Shown piece after piece: positions 25,911 to 34,734 of a stretch of 64,000 nt of DNA. The stretch covers positions 496,001 to 560,000 of the forward strand of contig NZ_JAHVXI010000001.1 of assembly GCF_021032705.1 (NCBI RefSeq), in the 5' to 3' direction. Each line of letters starts with the position of its first letter. Within the stretch, counting starts at the first letter, position 1. Below the pieces are notes generated by a model that saw only the letters and a program-made list of their open reading frames with translations, had not been told where the DNA came from and ran no database searches. Origin of the DNA: Psychroserpens luteolus. Lineage in GTDB: Bacteria > Bacteroidota > Bacteroidia > Flavobacteriales > Flavobacteriaceae. Made by a program: the position numbers and the translations under genes.

Positions 25911-27050
25911 TTACCCAATGGCTTGTTCTAGGTCTGCAATTAAATCATCTTCGTCTTCTATACCAACGCTTAATCTAATTAATGAATCAACAACACCAGT
26001 TTTTTCTCTTTCTTCTTTTGGAATACTCGCATGCGTCATACTTGCAGGATGACCAGCCAAAGACTCGACACCACCTAATGATTCGGCCAAAGTGAAGATC
26101 TTAAGATTCTCGACAATCTTAATTGCTTCTTCATAGTTGTTTCCCTTCGTTGTAAAAGATACCATACCTCCAAAATCATCCATTTGTGCTTTCGCTATGT
26201 CATGATTAGGATGACTTTCAAAACCTGGCCAATATACGGTTTCAATTTTTGGATGATTGGCTAAATACTCGGCAACGGCTTTGCCATTTTCACAATGACG
26301 CTGCATTCTTATGTGTAGTGTTTTGATACCTCTTAAGGCTAAAAAACTGTCTTGAGGTCCACATACTGCTCCACTAGCATTTTGAATAAAATACAAACGA
26401 TCTGCTAAATCTTTATCTTTAACGATTAAAGCTCCCATAACCAAATCGCTATGTCCGCCTAAGTATTTTGTAGCAGAATGCATCACAATATCTGCACCTA
26501 AGTCCAGAGGTCGTTGTAAATAAGGCGTCGCAAATGTATTATCAACAGCTAAAAGGATGTTATGTTTTTTTGATATCGCGGCAGTAGCTTTGATATCAAT
26601 AATATTCATCATTGGATTAGTAGGAGTTTCTACCCAAATCAATTTGGTATTCTCATTCACATAACTTTCAATATGTGACGCATTTTCCATACCTATAAAG
26701 TGAAACTTAATACCTAAGCCTTCAAATATTTTGGTAAACAAACGATACGTCCCACCATATAAGTCATTTGTAGAAATCACCTCATCACCAGGTTGTAATA
26801 ATTTTAAAACGGCATCAATTGCAGCTAATCCAGAGCCAAAAGCTAGACCATGATTGCCATTTTCGATACTTGCAAAAGCATTCTCTAAAGCATTTCTGGT
26901 TGGATTGTGTGTTCTTGAATACTCATAACCTTTGTGCCCTCCAGGAGTGGATTGCGCATACGTTGATGTTTGATAAATTGGTGGCATTACACTTCCATAA
27001 GCTGGATCATGTTCTTGCCCTCCATGTATTGTTTTTGTGTTAAATTTCAT
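25911..27050 (-). CDS. metB: cystathionine gamma-synthase family PLP enzyme
   Basis: This is a 379-residue Cys/Met-metabolism PLP enzyme. The Schiff-base lysine is in MHSATKYLGGHSDLVMGAL, the cofactor aspartate in LLAVDNTFATPYLQRP, and the SRTHNPTRNALE motif (with the preceding YEY) contacts the phosphate from the neighbouring subunit. It would form cystathionine from an activated homoserine and cysteine. A gamma-lyase or O-acylhomoserine sulfhydrylase role cannot be excluded from sequence alone. The 5' leader is about 70 nt and contains a stem-loop (27074-27096) behind a TAAATTTG box. Confidence 0.85.
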   Translation of the reverse strand: MKFNTKTIHGGQEHDPAYGSVMPPIYQTSTYAQSTPGGHKGYEYSRTHNPTRNALENAFASIENGNHGLAFGSGLAAIDAVLKLLQPGDEVISTNDLYGGTYRLFTKIFEGLGIKFHFIGMENASHIESYVNENTKLIWVETPTNPMMNIIDIKATAAISKKHNILLAVDNTFATPYLQRPLDLGADIVMHSATKYLGGHSDLVMGALIVKDKDLADRLYFIQNASGAVCGPQDSFLALRGIKTLHIRMQRHCENGKAVAEYLANHPKIETVYWPGFESHPNHDIAKAQMDDFGGMVSFTTKGNNYEEAIKIVENLKIFTLAESLGGVESLAGHPASMTHASIPKEEREKTGVVDSLIRLSVGIEDEDDLIADLEQAIG

Positions 27051-27073
27051 TTGTATTATTTCAGTTTTTAAAA

Positions 27074-27096
27074 TTGCTCAGTCGTAAACTAAGCAA
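27074..27096 (-). promoter_or_regulatory. stem-loop in the metB leader
   Basis: On the minus strand TTGCTTAGT-TTACG-ACTGAGCAA forms a 9-bp stem (one G-U pair) followed by TTTTAAAA. It could be an attenuator or mRNA stability element. It does not resemble a known SAM riboswitch to my eye. Confidence 0.35.
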
Positions 27097-27125
27097 AATC
27101 ATTTCAAGGTATTGTTAGGATGCAA

Positions 27126-27133
27126 CAAATTTA
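27126..27133 (-). promoter_or_regulatory. -7 promoter box (TAAATTTG) for metB
   Basis: This exact TAnnTTTG match on the minus strand lies 75 bp upstream of the metB ATG. Confidence 0.45.
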
Positions 27134-27201
27134 AGGTTTAATTCGTTCTATTCAAATCTATATAATACCTTTATTGTACGTTTAACAGAAACTATTAAAT
27201 T

Positions 27202-27924
27202 TTGAAAAAAGCAAGCCTCCTCATCATTATCTTAACCTTAGTATATTCTTGTAACAAAGAGGTTACAATTGACTTTGTTGAACAGCAAATCGAAACCTCC
27301 CAATCGGCCGAAATATCTATAGTTTATCCTAAAGCTGAAGGCACAGATGACATTGCAAACCGCATTAATACATCTATTCAAAATTATATTGTTAAACAAA
27401 TTAATTTTTCAGAAGATTCTCAAACAAAAGGTTCTATTGATGATGCTGTAGCAAAATTTAATTACGAGTTCACTAGTTTTAAAAATGAGTTTCCAAATGA
27501 CGCACAACAATGGGAAGCGTTTATCGATGGGGAAGTTACGTATCGCTCACCAGAAATTATAAGTATAGCCATTAACTCATATTTAGACACTGGTGGCGCT
27601 CACGGAAATACCACTGTTCGCTTTTTTAATTTTGATCCACAAACTGGAAAATTACTCACAAAAAAAGAACTCATTTCAAATACCGAAAAACTTTCTAAAC
27701 TAATTGAACATACGTTGATTAATGAAGTTAAATTAAAATCTGATAATGAACCTGTCGAAGATCTATTCTTCGGAAAAGACTTTCAGCTACCAGAGTCTCT
27801 AGGTTACAGTGAAGAGGGTTTAATCATACTATACAACCCTTATGAAATAGCATCCTATGCGCAAGGGATTATTGAATTTACTATTCCTTTCGAAGAGGTG
27901 AATTCTTTCTTAAACCGAAGCTAA
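27202..27924 (+). CDS. DUF4163/DUF3298 lipoprotein (RsiV-like fold)
   Basis: The 240-residue protein has a lipoprotein signal (ILTLVYSC, lipid-modified Cys near residue 17). A DUF4163 region (about 30-125) and a C-terminal DUF3298 domain (about 130-235; [56 protein letters not shown]) follow. These domains occur in RsiV, a lysozyme-binding anti-sigma factor, and in many periplasmic proteins of unknown role. Here no anti-sigma segment or sigma gene is present. The start is TTG at 27202, immediately before the lysine-rich signal sequence. The end overlaps the convergent antiporter gene by 4 bp. Confidence 0.8.
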   Translation: MKKASLLIIILTLVYSCNKEVTIDFVEQQIETSQSAEISIVYPKAEGTDDIANRINTSIQNYIVKQINFSEDSQTKGSIDDAVAKFNYEFTSFKNEFPNDAQQWEAFIDGEVTYRSPEIISIAINSYLDTGGAHGNTTVRFFNFDPQTGKLLTKKELISNTEKLSKLIEHTLINEVKLKSDNEPVEDLFFGKDFQLPESLGYSEEGLIILYNPYEIASYAQGIIEFTIPFEEVNSFLNRS

Positions 27925-29168
27925 TCTTTGTTTTTTGACAAGCGTTTGATTACTGGTTCTACTGTAAGTCCTTGCCCAATTATTGAGAATACAACAATAA
28001 TATAGGTAACCACTAAAAACAAATCGCGATGCATATCTTGAGTTAAGCTCAAAGCCAACGCAATTGAGATACCACCTCGTAATCCTCCCCATGTCATAAT
28101 TAAGTTCGTATGCTTCACAAATTCTAATTTCTTATGGAAGAACTTGATTGGCAACCATAAAGAAACATATCTACTTAACAATACTAATGGTACGGCTATT
28201 AAACCAGCTAAAACATAATCAAAACTAAAGCTAAGTACTAATATTTCCATACCTATCATTACAAAAAGAACCGTATTCAAAAGCACATCGATTAATTCCC
28301 AAAATTTATCAACGTACATTTCGGTGATTTCAGACATAGCCGATTGTCGTACTGTATCATTTCCAACAATTAAGCCCGCAGTAACCATTGCTAATGGAGC
28401 AGATAAGTGCCAGTGATGCGCCAATAGACTTCCTCCCATAACTGTTGCAATAGTAATAATAACTTCTACTTCATAATCATCTATAGACTTTAATAGTTTA
28501 TAGGTTATGTATCCTAAAATAAGGCCGAGCACTATACCTCCAATGACTTCTTGGCCAAATAGTTTTGCTATTTCTCCCACTTGAATTGCTGCTTCAGGTT
28601 TTGCCGCAATTGCAAAAATTGTTAGAAAAACAACTACACCTACACCATCGTTAAATAAAGATTCTCCTACAATTTTAGTTTCCAATTTTTTTGGTGCTCC
28701 AGCTTTCTTAAGAATACCTAAAACTGCAATAGGGTCTGTTGGCGAAATTAAGGCTCCAAATAACAAGCAATAGATAAATGCAACATCAATTCCTATAAAA
28801 TGAAGTAAGTAAAACGTTAAAACACCTACTAAGAAGGTAGATACCAAGACACCTAAAGTTGCAAAGACCAAAACCGGCCATCTTTGCACTTTAAGTTGAT
28901 TAAAATTAGTGTGTAAAGCTCCAGCGAACAAAAGAAAACTCAACATGATATCCAGTAAAACTGTTTTGAAGTCAATTTGAGAAATGAGCTCTTTTTCACG
29001 TAATAATAAGGTGTCATCAAACTGTCCTATAGCAATTATAATCACTGTAAATACAATAGTGATCAACATCAAACCAATAGTTATTGGCAGCTTTAAAAAC
29101 TTAACATTTATATAACCGAAAAGAGCCGATAATACTATTAAAACTGATGCTATTCCATAATAATCCAT
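27921..29168 (-). CDS. CPA1-type sodium/proton antiporter
   Basis: The 415-residue protein has about 12-13 membrane spans covering nearly its whole length. Motifs of the cation:proton antiporter-1 (NhaP) family are visible: [14 protein letters not shown], the ion-binding region [16 protein letters not shown]-type (here [18 protein letters not shown]), and [17 protein letters not shown] in the C-terminal half. It exchanges Na+ (or K+/Li+) for H+ across the inner membrane. No cytoplasmic TrkA-C regulatory domain is present. It overlaps the preceding convergent gene by 4 bp. Confidence 0.9.
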   Translation of the reverse strand: MDYYGIASVLIVLSALFGYINVKFLKLPITIGLMLITIVFTVIIIAIGQFDDTLLLREKELISQIDFKTVLLDIMLSFLLFAGALHTNFNQLKVQRWPVLVFATLGVLVSTFLVGVLTFYLLHFIGIDVAFIYCLLFGALISPTDPIAVLGILKKAGAPKKLETKIVGESLFNDGVGVVVFLTIFAIAAKPEAAIQVGEIAKLFGQEVIGGIVLGLILGYITYKLLKSIDDYEVEVIITIATVMGGSLLAHHWHLSAPLAMVTAGLIVGNDTVRQSAMSEITEMYVDKFWELIDVLLNTVLFVMIGMEILVLSFSFDYVLAGLIAVPLVLLSRYVSLWLPIKFFHKKLEFVKHTNLIMTWGGLRGGISIALALSLTQDMHRDLFLVVTYIIVVFSIIGQGLTVEPVIKRLSKNKD

Positions 29169-29283
29169 AGGTAACTAAATTTTCGATAAAAGTAACTATT
29201 TTTCTTTTGAAATCAGTTTACTTTGCAAAGCACATCGATAACCAAACATCTTGGTAATTATCAAGGTTTTAAAAAAGACTTTT

Positions 29284-29643
29284 ATGAAAAAAATATACTA
29301 CTTGAAAACCTGTAGCACATGCGTAAGAATTATTAAATCTTTGGATTTACCTGATGATGTTATATTTCAAGACATAAAGACGGAAGACATTACTGTAAAG
29401 CAAATTGAAGCACTTGAAAAATTAGCTGGTAGTTATGAAGCTTTATTTAGTAAACGCGCAAAACTCTATAAAGAAATGGGCTTGAAAGATCAAAATCTCA
29501 CCGAAAAAGATTACAAGCACTACATTTTAGATCATTATACTTTTTTAAGCAGACCCGTTATTGTGTACAACGACCAAATATTTATTGGTAATAGTGCTAA
29601 AACTGTAGATGCCGCCAAAGCCTATATTCACGCAAATGAATAG
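29284..29643 (+). CDS. ArsC/Spx-family thioredoxin-fold protein
   Basis: The 119-residue protein has the ArsC-family thioredoxin fold with a CxxC pair near the N-terminus (TCSTCVRIIKSL) and the cis-proline region near the C-terminus (FLSRPVIVYNDQIFIGNS). CxxC is more Spx/MgsR-like than the single-Cys arsenate reductases, and there are no ars genes nearby. The ATG at 29284 (MKKIYYLKTC) is preferred over 29251 because it begins exactly at the first strand. Its stop overlaps the following EamA gene. Confidence 0.8.
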   Translation: MKKIYYLKTCSTCVRIIKSLDLPDDVIFQDIKTEDITVKQIEALEKLAGSYEALFSKRAKLYKEMGLKDQNLTEKDYKHYILDHYTFLSRPVIVYNDQIFIGNSAKTVDAAKAYIHANE

Positions 29644-30529
29644 CAGAAGGTATGCAATACTTGCTTTATTTATGGTACAACTGCTATATGGGTTGAACTA
29701 CACTTTTGCCAAAATTGTTATCAATGAGAATTTTGTAAAACCTTTTGCATTTGTAGTTTTAAGAGTTGGTGGAGCCACTCTGTTGTTTTGGCTTACAGGG
29801 TTATTTTTAAAGCGAGAAAAAATTGATAAAAAAGATTACTTTACATTTTTCTTAGGTGCAGTGTTTGGTGTGGCCATAAATATGTTGTTGTTTTTGAAAG
29901 GATTAGAGTTAACAACACCTATTCATGCTTCAGTTATTGTAACCATAACACCTATAATCATCTTAGTCCTTTCTTCATTTTTCTTATCTGAAAAAATAAC
30001 CAAGCTTAAGATCTTAGGTGTTATATTAGGGTTTTGTGGAGGTGTTCTATTAACTCTATTGGGTAAATCTACTCGTATTGGTGATAATGTGCCTTTAGGC
30101 AACTTATTCATCTTTATTAATGCCATATCTTATAGCATATATATAATTATTATTAAAAAATTGACATCCAAGTACCATCCATTTACACTCATAAAATGGT
30201 TGTTCTTATTTGGATTAGTATTGGTCTTACCTTTTGGATATACTGAAACTACAGAAATTAGATGGGAAACCTTTACACCTTATGTATGGCTTTCGGTACT
30301 ATTTGTAGTTGTTGGTGCTACTTTTGCAACTTATGTGTTAAATCCGTTCGCATTACGATCGTTAAAAGCGTCTACAGTAGGTGTTTTTATTTATTTACAA
30401 CCAGTAATAGCAGGAATATTTGCTATAGTTATGGGTGTAGATGTAATAAGCCCTGTAAAACTCATTGCCATGCTTTTAATCTTCTCTGGAGTTTACTTGG
30501 TGACCAAAAAGCCAAAACTATCAGCTTAG
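29636..30529 (+). CDS. EamA/DMT-superfamily transporter
   Basis: The 297-residue protein has ten predicted membrane spans in two five-helix EamA repeats (about residues 5-140 and 150-290). Typical phrases are LYGLNYTFAKIVI, TPIIILVLSSFFLSEKI and LQPVIAGIFAIVMG. Substrates of this drug/metabolite superfamily cannot be predicted from sequence. The ATG at 29636 overlaps the preceding stop by 8 bp, which shows coupling; the longer start (29609) lies inside the ArsC-like gene. The end overlaps the convergent thioesterase by 9 bp. Confidence 0.85.
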   Translation: MNSRRYAILALFMVQLLYGLNYTFAKIVINENFVKPFAFVVLRVGGATLLFWLTGLFLKREKIDKKDYFTFFLGAVFGVAINMLLFLKGLELTTPIHASVIVTITPIIILVLSSFFLSEKITKLKILGVILGFCGGVLLTLLGKSTRIGDNVPLGNLFIFINAISYSIYIIIIKKLTSKYHPFTLIKWLFLFGLVLVLPFGYTETTEIRWETFTPYVWLSVLFVVVGATFATYVLNPFALRSLKASTVGVFIYLQPVIAGIFAIVMGVDVISPVKLIAMLLIFSGVYLVTKKPKLSA

Positions 30530-30997
30530 GTTTTTAGGCACTTTTCCGCTTGATCTGGTATCTGCTTTAGTTAGCACTTTAAAGTTTTCCGACTTTGGAA
30601 ATTGCTTCATCAACGCTTTTAATGATTCTGGAAGAACGGTCAAACTTCTAGCCTTTAAATCTATCCATGCCCCTAAAATATCACAGGTTGCTAAATGCTT
30701 CCCTTTTTCATTATAAAAATTGTGCTCAAATTTAAACAACATACCATCATCGCTCAATCCAGAAACTGCCAATGTTACTGTTATAGTTTGACCTAAAAAT
30801 GATTCTTTGAAATAATAAATTTGTTCAGAAAACACCACTGGTCCTATACCATGTGCTATTAATTCTCTCATAGAAAATCCATGTTCATTTAAAAAGCCAA
30901 CTCGTGTATGACTCATAAAATTCACGTATGCTGAGTTTGCTAAATGACTATTAGCATCAACATCACTCCAACGTATTTCAAAATCTTTCTTATACAT
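30521..30997 (-). CDS. acyl-CoA thioesterase (hotdog fold, YbgC-like)
   Basis: The 158-residue single hotdog-domain protein has the 4-hydroxybenzoyl-CoA thioesterase/YbgC motif at the N-terminus: IRWSDVDANSHLANSAYVNFM, with the catalytic Asp in the VDxxxH segment. The core helix and strands follow (YYFKESFLGQTITVTLAV, FKFEHNFYNEKGKHLATCDILGAWID). It hydrolyses acyl-CoA thioesters; chain preference is unknown. The ATG at 30997 (MYKKDFEIRW) fits family N-termini better than the ATG seven codons upstream. Confidence 0.87.
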   Translation of the reverse strand: MYKKDFEIRWSDVDANSHLANSAYVNFMSHTRVGFLNEHGFSMRELIAHGIGPVVFSEQIYYFKESFLGQTITVTLAVSGLSDDGMLFKFEHNFYNEKGKHLATCDILGAWIDLKARSLTVLPESLKALMKQFPKSENFKVLTKADTRSSGKVPKNLS

Positions 30998-31065
30998 ATT
31001 TCTATTTTGAAGCTGCAAAGTTATTGTTTTTTATAATCAACTTAAACTGACATTGCGATTTTCCT

Positions 31066-31073
31066 TACCTTTG
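31066..31073 (+). promoter_or_regulatory. -7 promoter box (TACCTTTG) for yicC-gmk-nadD
   Basis: This exact TAnnTTTG match lies 21 bp upstream of the yicC ATG. Confidence 0.5.
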
Positions 31074-31094
31074 CTCAACTTTTAAAATTTGTTC

Positions 31095-31955
31095 ATGATA
31101 CAATCAATGACAGGCTATGGGAAATCTGTATTACAGCTCCCAACCAAAAAAATATCTATTGAAATAAAGTCGCTCAACAGTAAAAACTTGGATCTAAATG
31201 CACGTATGCCTTCCATGTATCGTGAAAAAGAGCTAAGTATAAGAAAACTTATTGCTTCTAAATTGGTAAGAGGTAAGGTCGATTTTTCGCTATATATGGA
31301 AATTACTGGTGAAGAAACGTCTACTCAAATTAATCAAACGGTTGTTAAACAGTATATAAAGCAATTAAAAGATGTTATCAATACAGGTGAGGACACCGAG
31401 TATTTAAAAATGGCTATTCGTTTACCAGATGCTGTGACTACTGAACGTGACGAAATTGATGAAGATGAATGGAAGCAAATTGCTGAAGCTATTGATAATA
31501 GTCTTGACAAAATATATACATACAGATTGGATGAAGGTAAAAGTCTTGAAGCAGATTTTCTCGCTCGCGTGAAAAATATTTCAGGATTGCTCGACGATGT
31601 GATTGCTATGGATCCAGATCGTATTGAAGGTGTAAGAGAACGTTTAACAAAAGGGATTTCTGAAATAAAAGAAAAAGTTGATGAAAATCGTTTTGAACAA
31701 GAACTAGTTTATTACATTGAAAAATTCGATATCACCGAAGAAAAAGTACGTTTAAGTAACCACCTAGATTATTTTCAAAAAGCTTTAAAATCTGACGACT
31801 CTAACGGAAAAAAGCTTGGTTTTATTTCTCAGGAAATGGGACGAGAAATCAATACTATAGGTTCTAAATCAAATTATGCACCAATGCAAAAACTGGTGGT
31901 ACAAATGAAAGATGAACTTGAAAAAATTAAGGAACAATTATTGAACGTTCTTTAA
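31095..31955 (+). CDS. yicC: YicC family endoribonuclease
   Basis: The 286-residue protein begins with the signature IQSMTGYGKS and contains SLNSKNLDLNARMP. It ends with the conserved DUF1732 block (REINTIGSKSN, KDELEKIKEQLLNVL, normally REANTLGSK...ELEKIREQVQNVE). YicC proteins are RNases implicated in small-RNA turnover and stationary-phase survival. The ATG at 31095 (MIQSMTGYG) is chosen over a TTG two codons upstream. Gene order yicC-gmk-nadD is common in Bacteroidota. Confidence 0.92.
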   Translation: MIQSMTGYGKSVLQLPTKKISIEIKSLNSKNLDLNARMPSMYREKELSIRKLIASKLVRGKVDFSLYMEITGEETSTQINQTVVKQYIKQLKDVINTGEDTEYLKMAIRLPDAVTTERDEIDEDEWKQIAEAIDNSLDKIYTYRLDEGKSLEADFLARVKNISGLLDDVIAMDPDRIEGVRERLTKGISEIKEKVDENRFEQELVYYIEKFDITEEKVRLSNHLDYFQKALKSDDSNGKKLGFISQEMGREINTIGSKSNYAPMQKLVVQMKDELEKIKEQLLNVL

Positions 31956-31980
31956 AAAAGCAACATTCTAAATCTTATTT

Positions 31981-32577
31981 GTGAAAGACAAAAAATCCAT
32001 AAAAAAAGGAAAGTTAATTGTGTTTTCGGCTCCTTCAGGTTCTGGAAAAACAACAATAGTGAGGCACTTACTAAAACAAGAAGAACTCAATTTAGAGTTT
32101 TCAATTTCTGCGACTTCAAGAGAAAAACGCGGAAAAGAAATTCATGCTAAAGATTACTACTTTTTGAGTTTAAAAGAGTTTAAAAATAAAATCAAGGCTG
32201 ATGAGTTTTTAGAGTGGGAAGAAGTTTATAGAGATAATTTCTACGGAACTTTAAAAACAGAAGTTGAACGTATTTGGGCTAAGGGTAAGCATGTAATTTT
32301 TGATATTGATGTATCTGGTGGTCTACGTATAAAAAAGAAATTTCCTGAAGAAACATTGGCAATTTTTGTAAAACCTCCAGACTTGAATGAGCTTATCATA
32401 AGGCTTAAAGAACGTGGTGAGGAAAGTGAAGCAAAAATTAGCATGCGTGTTGCCAAAGCTCCAGCAGAGTTGGCTACTGCACCATTATTTGATGAGATCG
32501 TTCTTAATAAAGATTTAGATAAGGCGCTTGAAAACGCCTATGATTTAGTGTCAAACTTTATCAATGAAAAGTCATGA
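31981..32577 (+). CDS. gmk: guanylate kinase
   Basis: Gmk phosphorylates GMP to GDP. The 198-residue protein has the P-loop SAPSGSGKT (about residues 16-24), the GMP-binding segment SISATSREKRGKEIHAKDYYFLS, the DIDVSGG motif and the lid arginine region RLKERGEESEAKISMRV. The start is GTG at 31981, with no ATG ahead of the P-loop strand. It lies 25 bp after yicC, and its stop overlaps nadD by 4 bp. Confidence 0.95.
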   Translation: MKDKKSIKKGKLIVFSAPSGSGKTTIVRHLLKQEELNLEFSISATSREKRGKEIHAKDYYFLSLKEFKNKIKADEFLEWEEVYRDNFYGTLKTEVERIWAKGKHVIFDIDVSGGLRIKKKFPEETLAIFVKPPDLNELIIRLKERGEESEAKISMRVAKAPAELATAPLFDEIVLNKDLDKALENAYDLVSNFINEKS

Positions 32578-33152
32578 AGGTAGGCTTGTATTTTGGGACC
32601 TTTAACCCAATTCATGTTGGTCATTTAACTATTGCAAATCATTTAGCAGAATATAGTGATTTGGATAAAATTTGGTTTGTAGTAACACCTCATAGTCCTT
32701 TTAAAAAGAAAAGTTCATTACTCGACAATCGTCAACGCTATGAAATGGTATATCGCGCTACAGAAGATTATGTGAAATTAGAGCCTAGTGATATTGAATT
32801 TAATCTACCACAGCCTAATTACACCATTAATACGCTAACGCATCTTCAAGAGAAATATCCGAAATATGAATTTGCTTTAATTATGGGAGAAGATAACTTG
32901 AAGAGTTTTCATAAGTGGAAAAATTATGATCTCATTTTAGAAAATCATAACATATATATTTATCCGAGAATTTCTGAAGGAGCTGTAGATATGCAATTTG
33001 ATGATCATAAAAAGATCCATAAAGTCAATGCACCTATAATGGAGTTGTCTTCTACCTTTATTAGAAAATCTATAAAGGAAGGGAAAAACGTTCGTCCTAT
33101 GCTACCCGAACATGTATGGGAGTATTTAGATGAAATGAATTTTTATAAATAA
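32574..33152 (+). CDS. nadD: nicotinate-nucleotide adenylyltransferase
   Basis: NadD makes deamido-NAD from nicotinate mononucleotide and ATP. The 192-residue nucleotidyltransferase has GTFNPIHVGH at residues 8-17 (HxGH), TPHSPFKKK, the substrate loop FALIMGEDNLKSFHKWKNY and the C-terminal SSTFIRKSIKEG (ISSTxxR motif). The ATG overlaps the gmk stop. Confidence 0.95.
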   Translation: MKVGLYFGTFNPIHVGHLTIANHLAEYSDLDKIWFVVTPHSPFKKKSSLLDNRQRYEMVYRATEDYVKLEPSDIEFNLPQPNYTINTLTHLQEKYPKYEFALIMGEDNLKSFHKWKNYDLILENHNIYIYPRISEGAVDMQFDDHKKIHKVNAPIMELSSTFIRKSIKEGKNVRPMLPEHVWEYLDEMNFYK

Positions 33153-33154
33153 AT

Positions 33155-33706
33155 CTAAAAAGGTGTGTTATTTCCATCGTCCTCCTCACATTCTGATAAT
33201 GTAGCCTCAACAAACATTGCCCAACCATTACCATCAAATTGAGAACCTTCTGCCCAAGCTGTTTCTCCTCCAGTAGGTCCTTCAACCTCAGCGTGTGCAG
33301 CAAAGCAATAATTATCATCTAATCCATCTAAGCTGATGACATAAACCACTTCATATGGTCCAGAAGAAAAAGGTTCAGTATACTCGAATTGTCCAACCTG
33401 AGGATTTCCAGATCCTGTAAGAGGCGCCCAATCGTCATCGCAATTACCAATACTTAAATGAGTGGTGCCAATTACCCATTCACCATTACTTGTATAAGTG
33501 ATAATTAAATTATCATCTTCTATATCTACAGTTACTGATCCCGCTTCATGGTGCTGACCAGCAATTAAGGTAGTTGAAAAACAAGGCTCGTTTAAATTTG
33601 CAGTTAATGAATCCACGTCCAACTGCTCATCATTAATTTGACTCTCTGTACAGCCAAAAAATGCACATAAAACAATAATATACTTAAGTAGGTTAATTTG
33701 CTTCAT
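33155..33706 (-). CDS. hypothetical lipoprotein
   Basis: I do not recognise a family. The 183-residue protein has a lipobox (IIVLCAFFGC, Cys near 19), then an acidic, Asp/Glu/Gly-rich beta-type domain (SVTVDIEDDNLIITYTSNGEWVIGTTHLSIGNCDDDWAPL, YEVVYVISLDGL). It ends CEEDDGNNTPF. Four cysteines in the mature domain could form two disulfides. Composition resembles small Bacteroidota surface lipoproteins that accompany secreted proteins. It converges on nadD with a 2-bp gap. Confidence 0.6.
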   Translation of the reverse strand: MKQINLLKYIIVLCAFFGCTESQINDEQLDVDSLTANLNEPCFSTTLIAGQHHEAGSVTVDIEDDNLIITYTSNGEWVIGTTHLSIGNCDDDWAPLTGSGNPQVGQFEYTEPFSSGPYEVVYVISLDGLDDNYCFAAHAEVEGPTGGETAWAEGSQFDGNGWAMFVEATLSECEEDDGNNTPF

Positions 33707-33901
33707 TTTAAAAAATATTTGGGGTTGTTAAGCATATGAAATTACGAAAAAGTCGTCTAATAATTATTTTTTTAGACAAAAAACATAAAATGTTAACAAT
33801 TAAATGTTTTTTCTCACAAATAATATCGTTTTGTCAGAATACTTAAATATAAAATTCCCTCTTTTTTTCAAACGCATACAATAATCTTGGCGCTTATAAC
33901 G

Positions 33902-33922
33902 TTAACATCATATTGATGTTAA
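33902..33922. repeat. inverted repeat in the 33.7-34.0 kb gap
   Basis: TTAACATCA-TAT-TGATGTTAA is a 9-bp perfect stem 72 bp before the gene at 33994. There is no T-run, so an operator is more likely than a terminator. Nothing else was recognised in this 287-bp A/T-rich divergent gap. Confidence 0.4.
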
Positions 33923-33993
33923 TCTTGATGAAAAAAAATTTTATACATCGAAAAAAATTCTATATTTTTATTGTCTAAATTATTAAATCCCAA

Positions 33994-34332
33994 ATGAGTT
34001 ACACTCTTATCATAGGTTTCTCTCTCTTAGCGCTCCTGCTTTATAAGGTTTATGAATGTGTGAAACGTAATAATCTCACGAAATTAGGGCGAATTAAATT
34101 TGGAATATCTGCAGCTTTAGTATTTGCATTTATCGCTACAGGTTACTTTTTAACGTATCCAGATTCTTTGTACTGGTTTATATTTTCAGCTGTTATTATT
34201 ATCTCAGTAAGTTTGTCTTCTGCTCTAGTAAGAGATGAAGCTAAACGATATTTAGCTCTAAGCACCAAAGACAAAATGATTAATGCATGCTATTATGTAT
34301 TGTTACTAGTATCTCTCAATATCATTTTTTAA
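33994..34332 (+). CDS. hypothetical membrane protein, four spans
   Basis: The 112-residue protein has about four hydrophobic segments (residues 2-18, 35-52, 59-80 and 94-112) separated by short basic loops (KRNNLTKLGRIKFG, RDEAKRYLALSTKDK). I do not recognise a family. It converges with yraN and overlaps it by 4 bp. It is preceded by the inverted repeat at 33902-33922. Confidence 0.55.
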   Translation: MSYTLIIGFSLLALLLYKVYECVKRNNLTKLGRIKFGISAALVFAFIATGYFLTYPDSLYWFIFSAVIIISVSLSSALVRDEAKRYLALSTKDKMINACYYVLLLVSLNIIF

Positions 34333-34688
34333 AAATGATAAAAAGCATTTTCTAAATGCTCAATATCAAATTGTTTTCCGTTTTTTACTATCGCAATAAT
34401 ATCAAATCGCACCTCAACATCAAGTGTATTAGATTTTACAAATTCATCTACAGCTTTTATTATGCGTTGAATTTGCTTTGGCTTTAAAAACACTTGAGGG
34501 TTACCAAAATCTTTTGAAGAACGCGTTTTAACTTCTACAACAGCTAGAACATCCCCTTTTTTAGCAATAATATCTACTTCGGCTTTTTGAAATACATAAT
34601 TTTGAGCAAGAATCTCGTACTTGTTTTTCAATAAAAAATTGACAGCCAATTGCTCACCTCTTTTTCCTAGTTCATTATGATTTGCCAT
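34329..34688 (-). CDS. YraN family (UPF0102) nuclease-fold protein
   Basis: The 119-residue protein has the complete UPF0102 pattern: GKRGEQLAVNFLLKNKYEIL, then AEVDIIAKKGDVLAVVEVKTRSS (the PD-(D/E)XK-type core with D...E-K), then the C-terminal RFDIIAI strand. It has a predicted Holliday-junction-resolvase-like nuclease fold; the biological role is unsettled. It is divergent from the AraC-type gene. Confidence 0.9.
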   Translation of the reverse strand: MANHNELGKRGEQLAVNFLLKNKYEILAQNYVFQKAEVDIIAKKGDVLAVVEVKTRSSKDFGNPQVFLKPKQIQRIIKAVDEFVKSNTLDVEVRFDIIAIVKNGKQFDIEHLENAFYHF

Positions 34689-34734
34689 ATCACTAAAATA
34701 GAAAAATTGTATTACTTTTAAATTATTAATTTAA

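Noticed and set aside
27051-27125. SAM riboswitch before metB
   Set aside because: No recognisable SAM-I core or SAM-II pseudoknot. Only a simple stem-loop is present.
29284-29643. Arsenate reductase of an ars operon
   Set aside because: It has a CxxC Spx-like motif and no arsenic transport or regulator genes nearby.
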